DNA from: an uncultured Burkholderiales bacterium
GTDB taxonomy: Bacteria > Pseudomonadota > Gammaproteobacteria > Burkholderiales > Burkholderiaceae_E
Assembly: GCA_903903975.1 (NCBI GenBank)
Contig: CAIVAS010000017.1
Coordinates: 1 to 39,200, forward strand
DNA length: 39,200 bases
Reading direction: 5' to 3'
The notes under the pieces were generated by a model. The model ran no database searches, was not told the origin of the DNA, and saw nothing but the letters and a program-made list of their open reading frames with translations. Positions 7,912 to 16,418 of this stretch are shown here, one piece after another. The number at the start of each line of letters is the position of its first letter. Position 1 is the stretch's first letter. The translations under genes were made by a program, and so were the position numbers.

Positions 7912-8616
7912 ATGTGTACAAATTATGTCCCGACGCGAAATGATCGGCTGAGCGCGGCATTCGGCGTCGATTTCGACCGCGACGATTATGTCGCCGAGGC
8001 ATGGCCCGGCTATCTCGCACCGATCATCCGGGCCAGCGATGCCCGCAGGAGCGCCGATCTGGCGGTATTCGGCCTGATTCCACCCTGGTCGCGGGACGGC
8101 AAGAACTTCAGACACTGCTACAACGCACGGGTCGAAACCGTTGGCGAAAAGCCGAGTTTTCGACATGCCTGGAAGCAGCGGCACTGGTGTGTGATTCCCA
8201 CTGACGCCTTCTTCGAACCCAGTTACGAAACCGGCAAGGCGGTGCGCTGGCGGATCTCGTCGGCCGATGGCACGCCGCTTGCGATTGCAGGCATCTGGGA
8301 CCAATGGCGCGCGGCCGATGGACAGACCGTCGTCTCGTTTTCGATGCTGACGATCAATGCCGACGGCCATCCTGTGATGGGCCGCTTTCATGCGCCCGCC
8401 GACGAGAAGCGCTCGGTCGTGCTCCTGACACCCGATCAGATCACGCCGTGGCTGGGCGCCTCGCACGAAGACGCCTCGCGCATGCTTGCTGCGTTCGCGC
8501 CCGAACGCATCACAACCGCACCCGCGCCTCGCACGCCCCGCAAATCACGCTCGACCACGGCGTCGCAGCCGACCGATGACCTCGGCGCCGCCTCTGACCT
8601 GCTGACCTTTGATTGA
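7912..8616 (+). CDS. SOS response-associated peptidase (SRAP) family protein, YedK/HMCES-like
   Basis: A 234-residue SRAP protein. The family senses abasic sites in single-stranded DNA, forming a stable thiazolidine crosslink between its N-terminal cysteine and the open sugar. The start at ATG 7912 is fixed by chemistry: after removal of Met1, Cys2 (MCTNYVP) must be N-terminal, so an upstream in-frame start at 7840 is rejected. Active-site residues occur at the expected positions: Asn71 in YNARVET, Glu102 in AFFEPS and His160 in GRFHAP, where E. coli YedK has Asn75, Glu105 and His160. The last 40 residues are a disordered Thr/Arg/Pro-rich tail. It is followed 15 bases later by the MscS gene. 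I see no LexA box. Confidence 0.88.
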   Translation: MCTNYVPTRNDRLSAAFGVDFDRDDYVAEAWPGYLAPIIRASDARRSADLAVFGLIPPWSRDGKNFRHCYNARVETVGEKPSFRHAWKQRHWCVIPTDAFFEPSYETGKAVRWRISSADGTPLAIAGIWDQWRAADGQTVVSFSMLTINADGHPVMGRFHAPADEKRSVVLLTPDQITPWLGASHEDASRMLAAFAPERITTAPAPRTPRKSRSTTASQPTDDLGAASDLLTFD

Positions 8617-8631
8617 GCCGACCCACGGCCG

Positions 8632-10395
8632 ATGACTCGAAAGATGCCCCCGAAAATGGATCGAGACTCCCGCAGCCGCATGCAGCAATTCTCACGCTGT
8701 GCAGTCTTGCTGCAGATCTGTCGACGCCTGGCGTTTTCATTGGCGTGCGCGACAACCCTGCTTGTCACCGGTTTGACCATGGCGCAGCCATCGGTCACCG
8801 GAAATGTTGCGCAAGAAGTGCTGACGACGCCAGAGCAGATCGTTCGCGGCGATAAGCCCGAGCCAAACGATCTGATGATCTTCAACCGCAGGATCCTGAC
8901 GCTGCATGCCACCTATCTGGGCATGCAACCCGACCTGCGAGCAAGGCGTGCCGAAGCGCTGATTGCCGAAACGCTTGCTCTCGGCGGGCCAGGCAAAGTG
9001 GCAACCGAAACAGCGCCCTTCGGCGACGTCATCACGGTCGATGGCCGATTTGCCTTCACCGTCCAGCAAGACGACATCGACCGCCTGCGATTTGAGTCGA
9101 TCACCGACGCCGCCCGCGACGCGGCACAACGGCTGACCGAGGCCATTGCCGCAAGCGAGGAGGCTCGTGACGTCGAACGCCTGTTCCAATCAGGGATCCG
9201 CGCAGCGATCGCAACCGGTCTCGCGATTGCGCTGATCCTCCTGATCCGACGGGGCATGTCGCGGGCAGAGATCTATCTGAACCGGCTTGCCGACCTGAGC
9301 GCTGACAAGCTGATGGTCGGCGGCGAGACCTTCCTTCAGCGCGATCGACTGCGCAACTTCAGCCGACGCACACTGTCTATCCTGCAAACGCTGATTCGCC
9401 TGCTGGTTGCCTACGAGTGGCTCGGCTATGTCCTCGGACAATTTCCCTACACGCGACCGTGGAGCGACCAGTTGCGGGGCTTTCTCGTCAGCACGCTGGG
9501 TCGAGTCAGTCTCAGCGTTGTGGATGCCGTACCCGGGCTGATGGTTGCGCTGCTGATTTTCTGGCTCGCGCACCTGACCACCGGCCTGAGCAATGCCTTT
9601 ATCAATCGTGCATCGCTTGCCCCGGGCGGATCATTCCAATGGCTCGATATCGACACCGCCAAGCCAACGCGTCGAATCGCCACACTTTTTATCTGGCTGT
9701 TTTCACTCGCCATCGCCTATCCGTTCGTGCCGGGATCAAACTCCGATGCCTTCAAGGGTCTTTCGGTCCTGGTCGGCGTGATGGTGTCACTCGGCGGATC
9801 CAGTCTGATCGGACAGGCGGCCAGCGGCCTGGTGCTGATGTTCACGCGGACTTTGCATGTCGGTGAATACGTCCGCATCAACGAGCATGAGGGCACGGTG
9901 ATTGCGGTGGGGACCTTCACAACCCGCATCCGAACCGGGATGGGAGAAGAGCTGTCACTGCCGAATTCGCTGGTCATGACCAATGTGACCCGCAACTTTT
10001 CTCGTGCGACTGCCGGCCCGGGATTCATGATCGACACGTCGGTGACGATCGGCTACGACACACCCTGGCGAGGCGTGCATGCCATGCTGTTGCAGGCCGC
10101 AAAGAACACCTCCGGCGTGCTTGCCGATCCGCCGCCCAGGGTCTACCAGACTCGGCTGTCCGACTTTTATCCCGAATACCATCTGGTGTGTCAGGCAGCC
10201 CCCACCGACCAGCGGCTGCGCGTCGAAACCTTGAGCATGCTGCACGCCAATATCCAGGACGAATTCAATCGGCATGGCGTGCAGATCATGTCGCCACACT
10301 ATCGCGGCGACCCTGATGCACCGAAGCTCGTGCCCGAATCGCGCTGGTACCCGCCCGAAGCCGACGATGCCAGGCACCCCGATCCGACGAAGTGA
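8632..10395 (+). CDS. MscS-family mechanosensitive ion channel
   Basis: A 587-residue inner-membrane channel of the MscS superfamily, which opens under membrane tension to release solutes. The N-terminus has a hydrophobic, signal-like segment (about 33-50) ending AQPSVTG, then a periplasmic region of about 130 residues. Membrane segments follow near 190-206, 250-270, 300-320, 350-365 and 375-405. The pore-lining TM3 and beta domain are clear: SLGGSSLIGQAASGLVLMFT (386-405), GEYVRINEHEGTVIAVG (411-427) and LPNSLVMTNVTRNFS. It is twice the length of E. coli MscS and resembles the larger YnaI-like group. The start could be 8632, 8644, 8656 or 8680; no ribosome site decides it. Confidence 0.88.
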   Translation: MTRKMPPKMDRDSRSRMQQFSRCAVLLQICRRLAFSLACATTLLVTGLTMAQPSVTGNVAQEVLTTPEQIVRGDKPEPNDLMIFNRRILTLHATYLGMQPDLRARRAEALIAETLALGGPGKVATETAPFGDVITVDGRFAFTVQQDDIDRLRFESITDAARDAAQRLTEAIAASEEARDVERLFQSGIRAAIATGLAIALILLIRRGMSRAEIYLNRLADLSADKLMVGGETFLQRDRLRNFSRRTLSILQTLIRLLVAYEWLGYVLGQFPYTRPWSDQLRGFLVSTLGRVSLSVVDAVPGLMVALLIFWLAHLTTGLSNAFINRASLAPGGSFQWLDIDTAKPTRRIATLFIWLFSLAIAYPFVPGSNSDAFKGLSVLVGVMVSLGGSSLIGQAASGLVLMFTRTLHVGEYVRINEHEGTVIAVGTFTTRIRTGMGEELSLPNSLVMTNVTRNFSRATAGPGFMIDTSVTIGYDTPWRGVHAMLLQAAKNTSGVLADPPPRVYQTRLSDFYPEYHLVCQAAPTDQRLRVETLSMLHANIQDEFNRHGVQIMSPHYRGDPDAPKLVPESRWYPPEADDARHPDPTK

Positions 10396-10451
10396 TCGCA
10401 GGCGCAGCCCAAGCTATGCTTGGCGTCCGAACACACATCGAGGCATTGACC

Positions 10452-10805
10452 ATGGGCTGGTTTTCGAAATCCGAACCCGGTTTTTTTCTGTCGACCGTCG
10501 TCCCGCAATCGGACGGCGCACGCATTGCGCAGATGCTGGGCATCGTCAATGGCGAGGCCATCATTGGTGCGAACATCTTTCGCGACCTTTTCTCCTCGGT
10601 CCGCGATGTGGTCGGCGGTCGGGCCGGCGGCTATGAGCGCGCACTGTCTGGCGCACGCGATGCCGCGATGCAGGACATGATTGAAGCGGCGCGAGAAATG
10701 GGCGCCAACGGCATCGTCGGCATCGACTTCGACTACGAAGTGCTGGGCGAGGCCAACGGCATGATGATGGTGGCCGTCAGCGGAACCGCTGTGAAAATGG
10801 CCTGA
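10452..10805 (+). CDS. YbjQ family (heavy-metal-binding domain / UPF0145) protein
   Basis: A 117-residue protein of the YbjQ/UPF0145 family, small cytosolic proteins that form pentamers; the cellular role is unestablished. Family features are the central IVNGEAIIGANIFRDLFSS, the GGRAGGYERAL block, the helix ARDAAMQDMIEAAREMGAN and the final strands GIVGIDFDYE and GMMMVAVSGTAV. The start at ATG 10452 (MGWFSKSEPGFFL) was chosen over 10392, which overlaps the preceding channel gene. The family often carries an N-terminal linker before the first strand, as here. Convergent with the HAD hydrolase gene. Confidence 0.8.
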   Translation: MGWFSKSEPGFFLSTVVPQSDGARIAQMLGIVNGEAIIGANIFRDLFSSVRDVVGGRAGGYERALSGARDAAMQDMIEAAREMGANGIVGIDFDYEVLGEANGMMMVAVSGTAVKMA

Positions 10806-10829
10806 ATGGCCTGAAAAGTCTGCGTCGAC

Positions 10830-11549
10830 TCAGACCATCAGATCGGCCAGAGAGGCCATGTCGGGCACCCTGATATCAGGCTGATGCGGCGTGGCACCGA
10901 AGGGCCGACTGCGCCGATCAATGAAGGCAGTGCGCATGCCGGCCGCCTTGGCGCCGATGCAGTCGAAGGCATGGTTGGCCACAAACAGCACCTGATCCAT
11001 CCGCACGCCGAGGATCTCGGCAGCCTTGGTATAGGTGGCCACATGCGGCTTGAACGATTGCGCCGCGGCCACCGAAATCACCTCATCGAATGGCACCTTG
11101 TGCCAGGCCTTGGCTGCCTCAAGCATGTCGGGGTCGCCATTGGAGAGCACCACCAGCTTGTAGCGGCTGCGCAGGCGGACCAGCGCTTGCGGTACGTCCG
11201 GAAACGGCTGCAGCCGCACAATCGCCTCGACCAGCGCCTCGACCTCGGCCTGGGTATGCGCAATCCCGGCACGCTCAAGGGTGTAATCGACCGCCCGCTG
11301 ACCGATCTCGCGATACGAGGTGTGCGTGGTGTGCAGCAGCGCATCGATCATTGAATTTTCGAAGTGCGTGCGGCGCCACCAGGTCACGAATGCATCGGGG
11401 CGACCGGTCCAGCCCTTGCCCTGCAGGTAGGGCGTGGCCACCTCGGTCAGCCCCTTCTGCATATCAACGACCGTGCCGTACTGGTCGAACATGCAGACCT
11501 TGATGTCGGCCTTCAAAGCCGTGATGTCGGCCGCGGCAATGTCAGTCAT
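10830..11549 (-). CDS. HAD-superfamily hydrolase, haloacid dehalogenase type II-like
   Basis: A 239-residue cytosolic HAD hydrolase of the L-2-haloacid dehalogenase (type II) branch. Nucleophile Asp22 and Thr26 lie in FDQYGTVVD, Arg59/60 in the cap, Ser136-Asn137 in VLSNGD, Lys167 and Tyr173 in SFKPHVATY, and Asp196 in ANHAFD. True dehalogenases have Ser-Ser-Asn before Ala-Trp-Asp at the last motif; here it is Ala-Asn-His, so dehalogenation is not assured and another small 2-substituted acid or phosphate is possible. It is the last gene of a minus-strand run with an MDR oxidoreductase, an amidohydrolase and a binding protein. ATG 11549 is preferred over GTG 11561, though neither has a good ribosome site. 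Confidence 0.75.
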   Translation of the reverse strand: MTDIAAADITALKADIKVCMFDQYGTVVDMQKGLTEVATPYLQGKGWTGRPDAFVTWWRRTHFENSMIDALLHTTHTSYREIGQRAVDYTLERAGIAHTQAEVEALVEAIVRLQPFPDVPQALVRLRSRYKLVVLSNGDPDMLEAAKAWHKVPFDEVISVAAAQSFKPHVATYTKAAEILGVRMDQVLFVANHAFDCIGAKAAGMRTAFIDRRSRPFGATPHQPDIRVPDMASLADLMV

Positions 11550-11582
11550 CGAGACAATCACGCTGTTGAATCGTGCTGCTGG

Positions 11583-12722
11583 TCAGCGCGAAGGGTTGAT
11601 CAGATATTTCGCGCCGGTCGAACGCTTGTTGTAGACCGCAATCGCCTCCAGGCTGAGTGCCTCGCGCAGCGAGATTTCCCTGGCATAAGTACTGGCGAAC
11701 GTGGTCTTCAACTCGGCAGCGACACGGACACGCAAGGCCGCGGCGGCCGGCGAACCGATGCGCACCAGGAACTTGGTGAGCAGCCAACCACCAATCCCCC
11801 AGTACATGCCGACATTGCGGTTGATCTCGGTCGGGCCGATATCCAGACCGCCATAGATGTAGACCTGCTTGTGCGTGGTCGACCCGTAGCGGCTGTATTC
11901 CTTGGCGGTCTTGTTGAGCGCGGCTTCCATGCAGGTGAGGATCTGACTGGCCAGCCGGCCGCCGCCGATGGCATCGAAGGCGATCGTGGCACCGGTCTCG
12001 ACCAGCGCCTGCGTGAGGTCGTCGGCGAAGCTGGCGGCCGTGCTGTCGCAGACATGTTTGGCGCCGATCGACTTGAGCAATTGCGCCTGCTCGCTCGAGC
12101 GCACGATATTGACCAGCGCGATACCGTCCTTGAGACAGATCTTGTTGAGCATCTGCCCCAGGTTGGAGGCTGCGGCGGTATGAACCAGGGCGGTATGGCC
12201 CTCCAGGCGCATCGTCTCGACCATGCCGAGCGCGGTGAGCGGATTGACGAAACACGATGCGGCCTCGGCTGGCTTGGTGCCTTCTGGCACCACCAGGCAC
12301 TGATTGGCCCTGACCGTGCGGTACTGCGAATACATCGCGCCGCCCATCACCGCAACCGTGCGACCGAGCAGTGCCTGGGCCTCGGGCGAATCCCCCGCCT
12401 CCACCACCACGCCAGCGCCTTCATTGCCGACCGGCATGGCCTGATCGAGGCGACCCGACATCGACTTCATCAGACGCTCGGACACGCTGGCGGTAATGAC
12501 CGGGCTCGTCGCGCTGCCGCCGGCGCGGGCGGTGCTCATGTCGGCGGCACCAAACAGCAGACCCAGATCGGAAGGATTGATCGGCGACGCCTCGATGCGG
12601 ATCAGGACATCATGCGGCCCGGGCGCGGCAACCTCGGCATCAGCCAGGGTCAGTTCGAGTTCGCCACTGGCCTTGATCAGCGATCGAAGCGAAAGTCCGG
12701 TGCGAGGGGTTGATTGCGACAT
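11583..12722 (-). CDS. MDR-superfamily zinc-type alcohol dehydrogenase / quinone oxidoreductase-like protein
   Basis: A 379-residue medium-chain dehydrogenase/reductase. The N-terminal GroES-like domain contains VLIRIEASPINPSDLGLLFG and the block GNEGAGVVVEAG; the nucleotide-binding domain follows, with TALVHTAAASNLGQM in place of a classical GxGxxG loop. Catalytic-zinc and structural-zinc cysteine clusters are missing, so a zinc-free quinone-oxidoreductase or enoyl-reductase-like enzyme using NADPH is most likely. The start at ATG 12722 is favoured because AGGAG lies six bases upstream; ATG 12728 would abut that site. Same direction as the neighbouring HAD and amidohydrolase genes, with gaps of about 30-40 bases, so co-transcription is likely. 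Substrate unknown. Confidence 0.8.
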   Translation of the reverse strand: MSQSTPRTGLSLRSLIKASGELELTLADAEVAAPGPHDVLIRIEASPINPSDLGLLFGAADMSTARAGGSATSPVITASVSERLMKSMSGRLDQAMPVGNEGAGVVVEAGDSPEAQALLGRTVAVMGGAMYSQYRTVRANQCLVVPEGTKPAEAASCFVNPLTALGMVETMRLEGHTALVHTAAASNLGQMLNKICLKDGIALVNIVRSSEQAQLLKSIGAKHVCDSTAASFADDLTQALVETGATIAFDAIGGGRLASQILTCMEAALNKTAKEYSRYGSTTHKQVYIYGGLDIGPTEINRNVGMYWGIGGWLLTKFLVRIGSPAAAALRVRVAAELKTTFASTYAREISLREALSLEAIAVYNKRSTGAKYLINPSR

Positions 12723-12764
12723 GGCCATCTCCTGTGTTGTTCTGTGTGGGATGGCCGCATCGTA

Positions 12765-13808
12765 TCAAAGCCGATAGACGCGCTTTGCCGTGCCGGCAAA
12801 CAGCGCCGACTTGTCGATGGCCGAGGCGCCCTGCGCCAGACGCTTGAAGGCGTTCCAGAGCACCGCATAGGTCGCGGTGTAATTGTCGACCGGAAAATTG
12901 CTCTCGAACATGCATCGCGACGCGCCATAAGCCTCGATGCAGGGCTCGATCCATGGCTGCCAGGCCTCGGCGATCTGCGACGAGGTCGGCGGAGTCTCAC
13001 GGGCACGAAAATCGACCATCCCGATCCGCATGCCCAGGCCACCGAGTTTCACCGTGACATTAGGGCAGCTGGCCAATTCGACGATGTGTCGCTTCCAGAA
13101 GGCATAGGTCTCGTCTTTGCGTCCGGCATAAGGCCCCACGCCAAGCGGTCCACCCACATGATTCAGGATGATCGAAGTCGACGGAAAAGCGCGGGCCAGA
13201 TCGATCACCTCGGGCAGCTGGGTGTGGTACTGCCAGGCCTCGAAAGACAGACCGAGCGGCGCAAGCTGGGCAAAACCCTCGCGGAAATCGGCACGCCCAT
13301 AAAGCCCCTGCGGCGGATTGGTATGACTGTTGCGGATGTCCTTGCTGGCATCCCAACCACCGGCATGGCGGATACCGCGAAAGCGCCCGTTGCCGGCCGC
13401 AATCAGCGCCTGCAGCACCGGTTTGGCCGCCGCACCGCGCAGCAGATCAGCATGACCCACGATGCCGGCACAGGCCTGCATCGGGCCATAAAAGCCGCTC
13501 GCCGACATGGCGGCCACACCGTTGACGAACTCGGTCTCGCCGACCGGGCGCATCTCTGCCGGCCCTGCGGCGCGATAAAACGCGGTGCATTCGACAAACA
13601 CCGTCGCCTCGACCCGATGTCCTGAACCGGTATCAGCCAACAGTTCATCGAGCAGATAGCGATGATTGGCCCGATCCCAGAGGTGATGATGCGGATCGAC
13701 GATCGGAGAATCGGGGTCGATGATCGCCTCGGGCGCCTGCTTCGCGAGCCATGCGGCATCCGGCGGGAGGGTGCTGCCGATGGCAGATTTGTTCTTGTGT
13801 TCGTTCAT
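12765..13808 (-). CDS. Amidohydrolase family 2 protein (lactonase/decarboxylase-like)
   Basis: A 347-residue TIM-barrel amidohydrolase (Amidohydro_2 family). The metal-binding start of the barrel is clear in IVDPHHHLWD (residues near 36-45), followed by FVECTAFYR, RFRGIRHAGGWDAS, a histidine in ILNHVGGPLG, and the C-terminal catalytic strand MFESNFPVD. Relatives include 2-pyrone-4,6-dicarboxylate lactonase and decarboxylases such as ACMSD, so it probably opens a lactone or removes a carboxylate in aromatic or organic-acid breakdown. ATG 13808 is chosen over the ATG at 13868, which would overlap the upstream gene by about 58 bases; with 13808 the gap is two bases, consistent with one operon. 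Substrate not readable from the sequence. Confidence 0.82.
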   Translation of the reverse strand: MNEHKNKSAIGSTLPPDAAWLAKQAPEAIIDPDSPIVDPHHHLWDRANHRYLLDELLADTGSGHRVEATVFVECTAFYRAAGPAEMRPVGETEFVNGVAAMSASGFYGPMQACAGIVGHADLLRGAAAKPVLQALIAAGNGRFRGIRHAGGWDASKDIRNSHTNPPQGLYGRADFREGFAQLAPLGLSFEAWQYHTQLPEVIDLARAFPSTSIILNHVGGPLGVGPYAGRKDETYAFWKRHIVELASCPNVTVKLGGLGMRIGMVDFRARETPPTSSQIAEAWQPWIEPCIEAYGASRCMFESNFPVDNYTATYAVLWNAFKRLAQGASAIDKSALFAGTAKRVYRL

Positions 13809-13810
13809 GA

Positions 13811-15106
13811 TCAGTTCCCTGCCCCCTCGATGATCGGCCCGAATCGCCGATAGACTTTCCCATCCCAACGCTGCAGCTGCATCTGCTCGAGCGGCCGGTG
13901 ATCCGTGGGGCTGGTGTTGACCCGGATGCCATCAAGCAGCATCGGATTGCTCACATTACGAAGGTTGTTGGCCTGCGCCATGATGCTGGCTCTGCTGAAG
14001 TCGCCCTTGCACTGCTCCAGCAACTGCTGCAGAACCATTCCGGTCATATAGCCGTAGGCATTGAAAGACTCGTCAGGGTTGCCATCCGGAAACCACTTGG
14101 CCATGAACGCCTTGTAGGTCTTGATGCCGGCATCGTCTGCCCAGGCCGGATCGCTCGGATCCTTGGTGTAGACCGATGTGATCGTGCCGATCGCGCGATC
14201 GGCGCCGGCCGGGATAATCGTCGAGGCCACGGTCGCTGCGCCGCTGGCGATATAGACCGTCGGCTTCCAGCCGAGTTCACTGACCCGCCGGATCCCCATC
14301 GCACCGAACTTGCCGGTGACGCCAAGGATCAGCGCGTCGAAGTTGCCGCTTTGCAGGGCAATCAGCTGCGAGTCGACGGTCGGATCGGTGACCTCATACG
14401 ACATCGCCTTGACCACCGAGTCGTACTGCGCGCCCAGCACGTCCTTCGCTCCCGCCACGAAATCTCGCCCGAGATCGTCGTTCTGAAAGAGGATCGCGAT
14501 CTTGGCTTTCGCGTTCTGACTCAGCGCATGCTTGATGAAAATCTGCGCCTCGGTGCGCGCGCTCGGCGCAAACGGCATCGTCCAGGGATAGCTCTTGAAG
14601 TCTCCCCATTTGTCGCCGTTCACCGACAGGAACAGATGCGGCACCTTGCGGTCGTTGATGTATTTGACGACCGCCGAATTGGGGCCTGTGCCCAGCATCG
14701 CAAACATGAAGGCCACCTCTTCCTGCTCGATCAGACGACGGGTCTGCTCCAGGGTCTTGGCCGGATTGAAGCCATCGTCGGTGATGAGGTAGTTGATTCT
14801 CCGACCGGCAATGCCACCCTGCGTTTCGTTGAGCATGCGGAAGTAAGCGTTTTGCGCCTTGTTGATGGTGCCAAGCGCCGAGACCGGCCCGCTGAGCGAG
14901 GTCGTCGATCCGATCTTGATCTCGGTCGCGGTCACACCCGGGGTTTCCTGGGCCCGCGCGGCGATCGGGGACAGGGCGCCGAGGGCAGCAGCCGACGCAG
15001 CCGCGAGGAATGCGCGTCGCTCGGTTGCTGCGGGCTGTGTCCTGCTGGACGTCGCCTGATCACTCAACGCCCGGGATTCGCTTTCACGATCGATATCGGA
15101 TGCCAT
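13811..15106 (-). CDS. ABC transporter substrate-binding protein, LivK/branched-chain amino acid type
   Basis: A 431-residue periplasmic binding protein of the type 1 (LivK-like, Peripla_BP_6) fold. The N-terminus has a twin-arginine-like signal, ERRAFLAAASAAALGAL, ending near ARAQETPG. The mature part starts TEIKIGSTTSLSGPVSALG and contains GGIAGRRINYLITDDGFNPA and EQTRRLIEQEEVAFMFAMLG, all standard for the family. The start at ATG 15106 has AGGAGA seven bases upstream; the frame could extend to 15199 but without a ribosome site. No LivH/LivM/LivG/LivF genes accompany it. It leads the operon with the amidohydrolase, MDR and HAD genes, suggesting uptake of the compound those enzymes degrade, with permeases encoded elsewhere. 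Confidence 0.88.
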   Translation of the reverse strand: MASDIDRESESRALSDQATSSRTQPAATERRAFLAAASAAALGALSPIAARAQETPGVTATEIKIGSTTSLSGPVSALGTINKAQNAYFRMLNETQGGIAGRRINYLITDDGFNPAKTLEQTRRLIEQEEVAFMFAMLGTGPNSAVVKYINDRKVPHLFLSVNGDKWGDFKSYPWTMPFAPSARTEAQIFIKHALSQNAKAKIAILFQNDDLGRDFVAGAKDVLGAQYDSVVKAMSYEVTDPTVDSQLIALQSGNFDALILGVTGKFGAMGIRRVSELGWKPTVYIASGAATVASTIIPAGADRAIGTITSVYTKDPSDPAWADDAGIKTYKAFMAKWFPDGNPDESFNAYGYMTGMVLQQLLEQCKGDFSRASIMAQANNLRNVSNPMLLDGIRVNTSPTDHRPLEQMQLQRWDGKVYRRFGPIIEGAGN

Positions 15107-15158
15107 GCTCGTCTCCTGTGGTTTATTGTCGTGGGCCCATGCCGGATCACGCTCCGGT

Positions 15159-15187
15159 TTGACAGGCCCGCTTTCGACTCTTATCGC
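15159..15187 (+). promoter_or_regulatory. Candidate promoter for the GST-peptide transporter operon
   Basis: A perfect -35 hexamer TTGACA at 15159-15164 is followed after 17 bases by TATCGC at 15182-15187, a weak -10 element. It lies in the 217-base divergent region between the LivK-type gene and the GST gene, pointing towards the latter. The leader would be about 130 bases long. Confidence 0.35.
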
Positions 15188-15323
15188 GTCGGACGGCACC
15201 GGTCAAATGCCGGTGATGTGTTTTCGGGTCGCTCGACCTCATCGAAAGGCTGGTCAATCAGGCCGGCGGCGCTTAAGGTGTGGGAAAGGCGTCCCCGATG
15301 GCGCGACAAAGACCGGAGACATC

Positions 15324-16388
15324 ATGACCATGGTCGATTCACAGCGCGCTGCGAGCAGCAATGCTTCACCCATCTCGCTGATGGGTGTTCCCGGATCGCC
15401 CTACACCCGCAAGATGCTGGCCGTGCTGCGCTATCGGCGCATCCCCTATCAGCTGATTCTCGGGTCGCATACCCAGACCGCCCCCAATGGACGGCCTGAA
15501 CCGAAGGTGCGGATGCTGCCCACCTTTTACCTGCCGGATGCCGATGGCGTGGTGCAGGCAGTCACCGATTCCACCCCGCTGATTCGCCGCTTCGAGGCTG
15601 AATACAACGATCGCCATGCCGTGCCGAGCGACCCGGTGCTGGCCCTCATCGATGCCCTGATCGAGGACTATGCCGATGAGTGGCTGACCAAGGCGATGTT
15701 CCACTATCGCTGGGCGTATGAGGCCGACATCAGCAAGGCCGGCAGCGTCTTGCCGGTCTGGGCTCGAGCGCCTCAGGACGATACGACGCTCGCCGTCAAC
15801 AACCGGATGATCAGCGATCGCCAGATCGCCCGTCTGCGCTATGTCGGTTCCAATCCGACCACCGCTCGGGTCATCGAATCGAGCTATGAACGCTTCCTTG
15901 ATGCCTTCGAAGATCACCTTCGCAGCCATCGCTATCTGCTTGGCAAGCGCCCCGGGACGGGCGATTTCGGCATCTATGGACAACTCACGCAGCTGGCCCA
16001 TTTCGATCCGACCCCCATGGCAATAACGGTCACCCGCGCGCCACGGGTCTATGGCTGGACTGGCCTGGTTGACGATCTCTCGGGCGTCGAGCCCGCCGAG
16101 TCCGACTGGTTTGATAGCGAGGCGTTGCCCGACACGCTGATGCGGATCCTGCACGAGATCGGGCGTGTCTATCCGCCGCTGCTGCTGGCCAATGCCGCAG
16201 TGCTCAAAGCCGGCGACAAGCAGGTGCAAACCATCATCGACGGCAGCCAATGGGTGCAGGACCCTTTCGTCTATCAGGGCAAGTGCCTCGCCTGGCTGCG
16301 GCGCGATCACGCGGCGCTCTCACCTGCCGATCGCGCCCGATTCGATCGAATCATCGCCGGCACCGGCTGCGAGCCGATCTTCGCCTGA
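15324..16388 (+). CDS. Glutathione S-transferase family protein (long form)
   Basis: A 354-residue protein with an N-terminal thioredoxin-like GST domain: LMGVPGSPYTRKMLAVLRYR (20 residues, with the Ser-Pro-Tyr-Thr active-site region), MLPTFYLPDAD containing the cis-proline region, and DSTPLIRRFE, the glutathione gamma-glutamyl binding motif. The helical C-terminal domain contains RYLLGKRPGTGDFGIYGQL, the usual N-capping region. At about 130 residues longer than typical GSTs, it has an extended C-terminal half of unknown role. The start at ATG 15324 has CGGAGAC just upstream. It precedes, by 30 bases, a complete peptide-type ABC importer in the same direction, so a link to import of glutathione, a glutathione conjugate or a small peptide is possible but inferred. 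Confidence 0.82.
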   Translation: MTMVDSQRAASSNASPISLMGVPGSPYTRKMLAVLRYRRIPYQLILGSHTQTAPNGRPEPKVRMLPTFYLPDADGVVQAVTDSTPLIRRFEAEYNDRHAVPSDPVLALIDALIEDYADEWLTKAMFHYRWAYEADISKAGSVLPVWARAPQDDTTLAVNNRMISDRQIARLRYVGSNPTTARVIESSYERFLDAFEDHLRSHRYLLGKRPGTGDFGIYGQLTQLAHFDPTPMAITVTRAPRVYGWTGLVDDLSGVEPAESDWFDSEALPDTLMRILHEIGRVYPPLLLANAAVLKAGDKQVQTIIDGSQWVQDPFVYQGKCLAWLRRDHAALSPADRARFDRIIAGTGCEPIFA

Positions 16389-16418
16389 GGCGAAGCCAAT
16401 CCAACACAGGGGCAGACC

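Noticed and set aside
11364-12713. Long plus-strand open frame (449 codons) opposite the MDR gene
   Set aside because: Shadow of the MDR and HAD genes; low-information Arg/Gly/Asp/His-rich composition and no ribosome site.
13898-15499. Long plus-strand open frame (533 codons) opposite the LivK-type gene
   Set aside because: It is antisense to a clearly recognised binding-protein gene, has no recognisable domain, and its composition (Arg/His/Asp-rich) is typical of the reverse frame of GC-rich genes.
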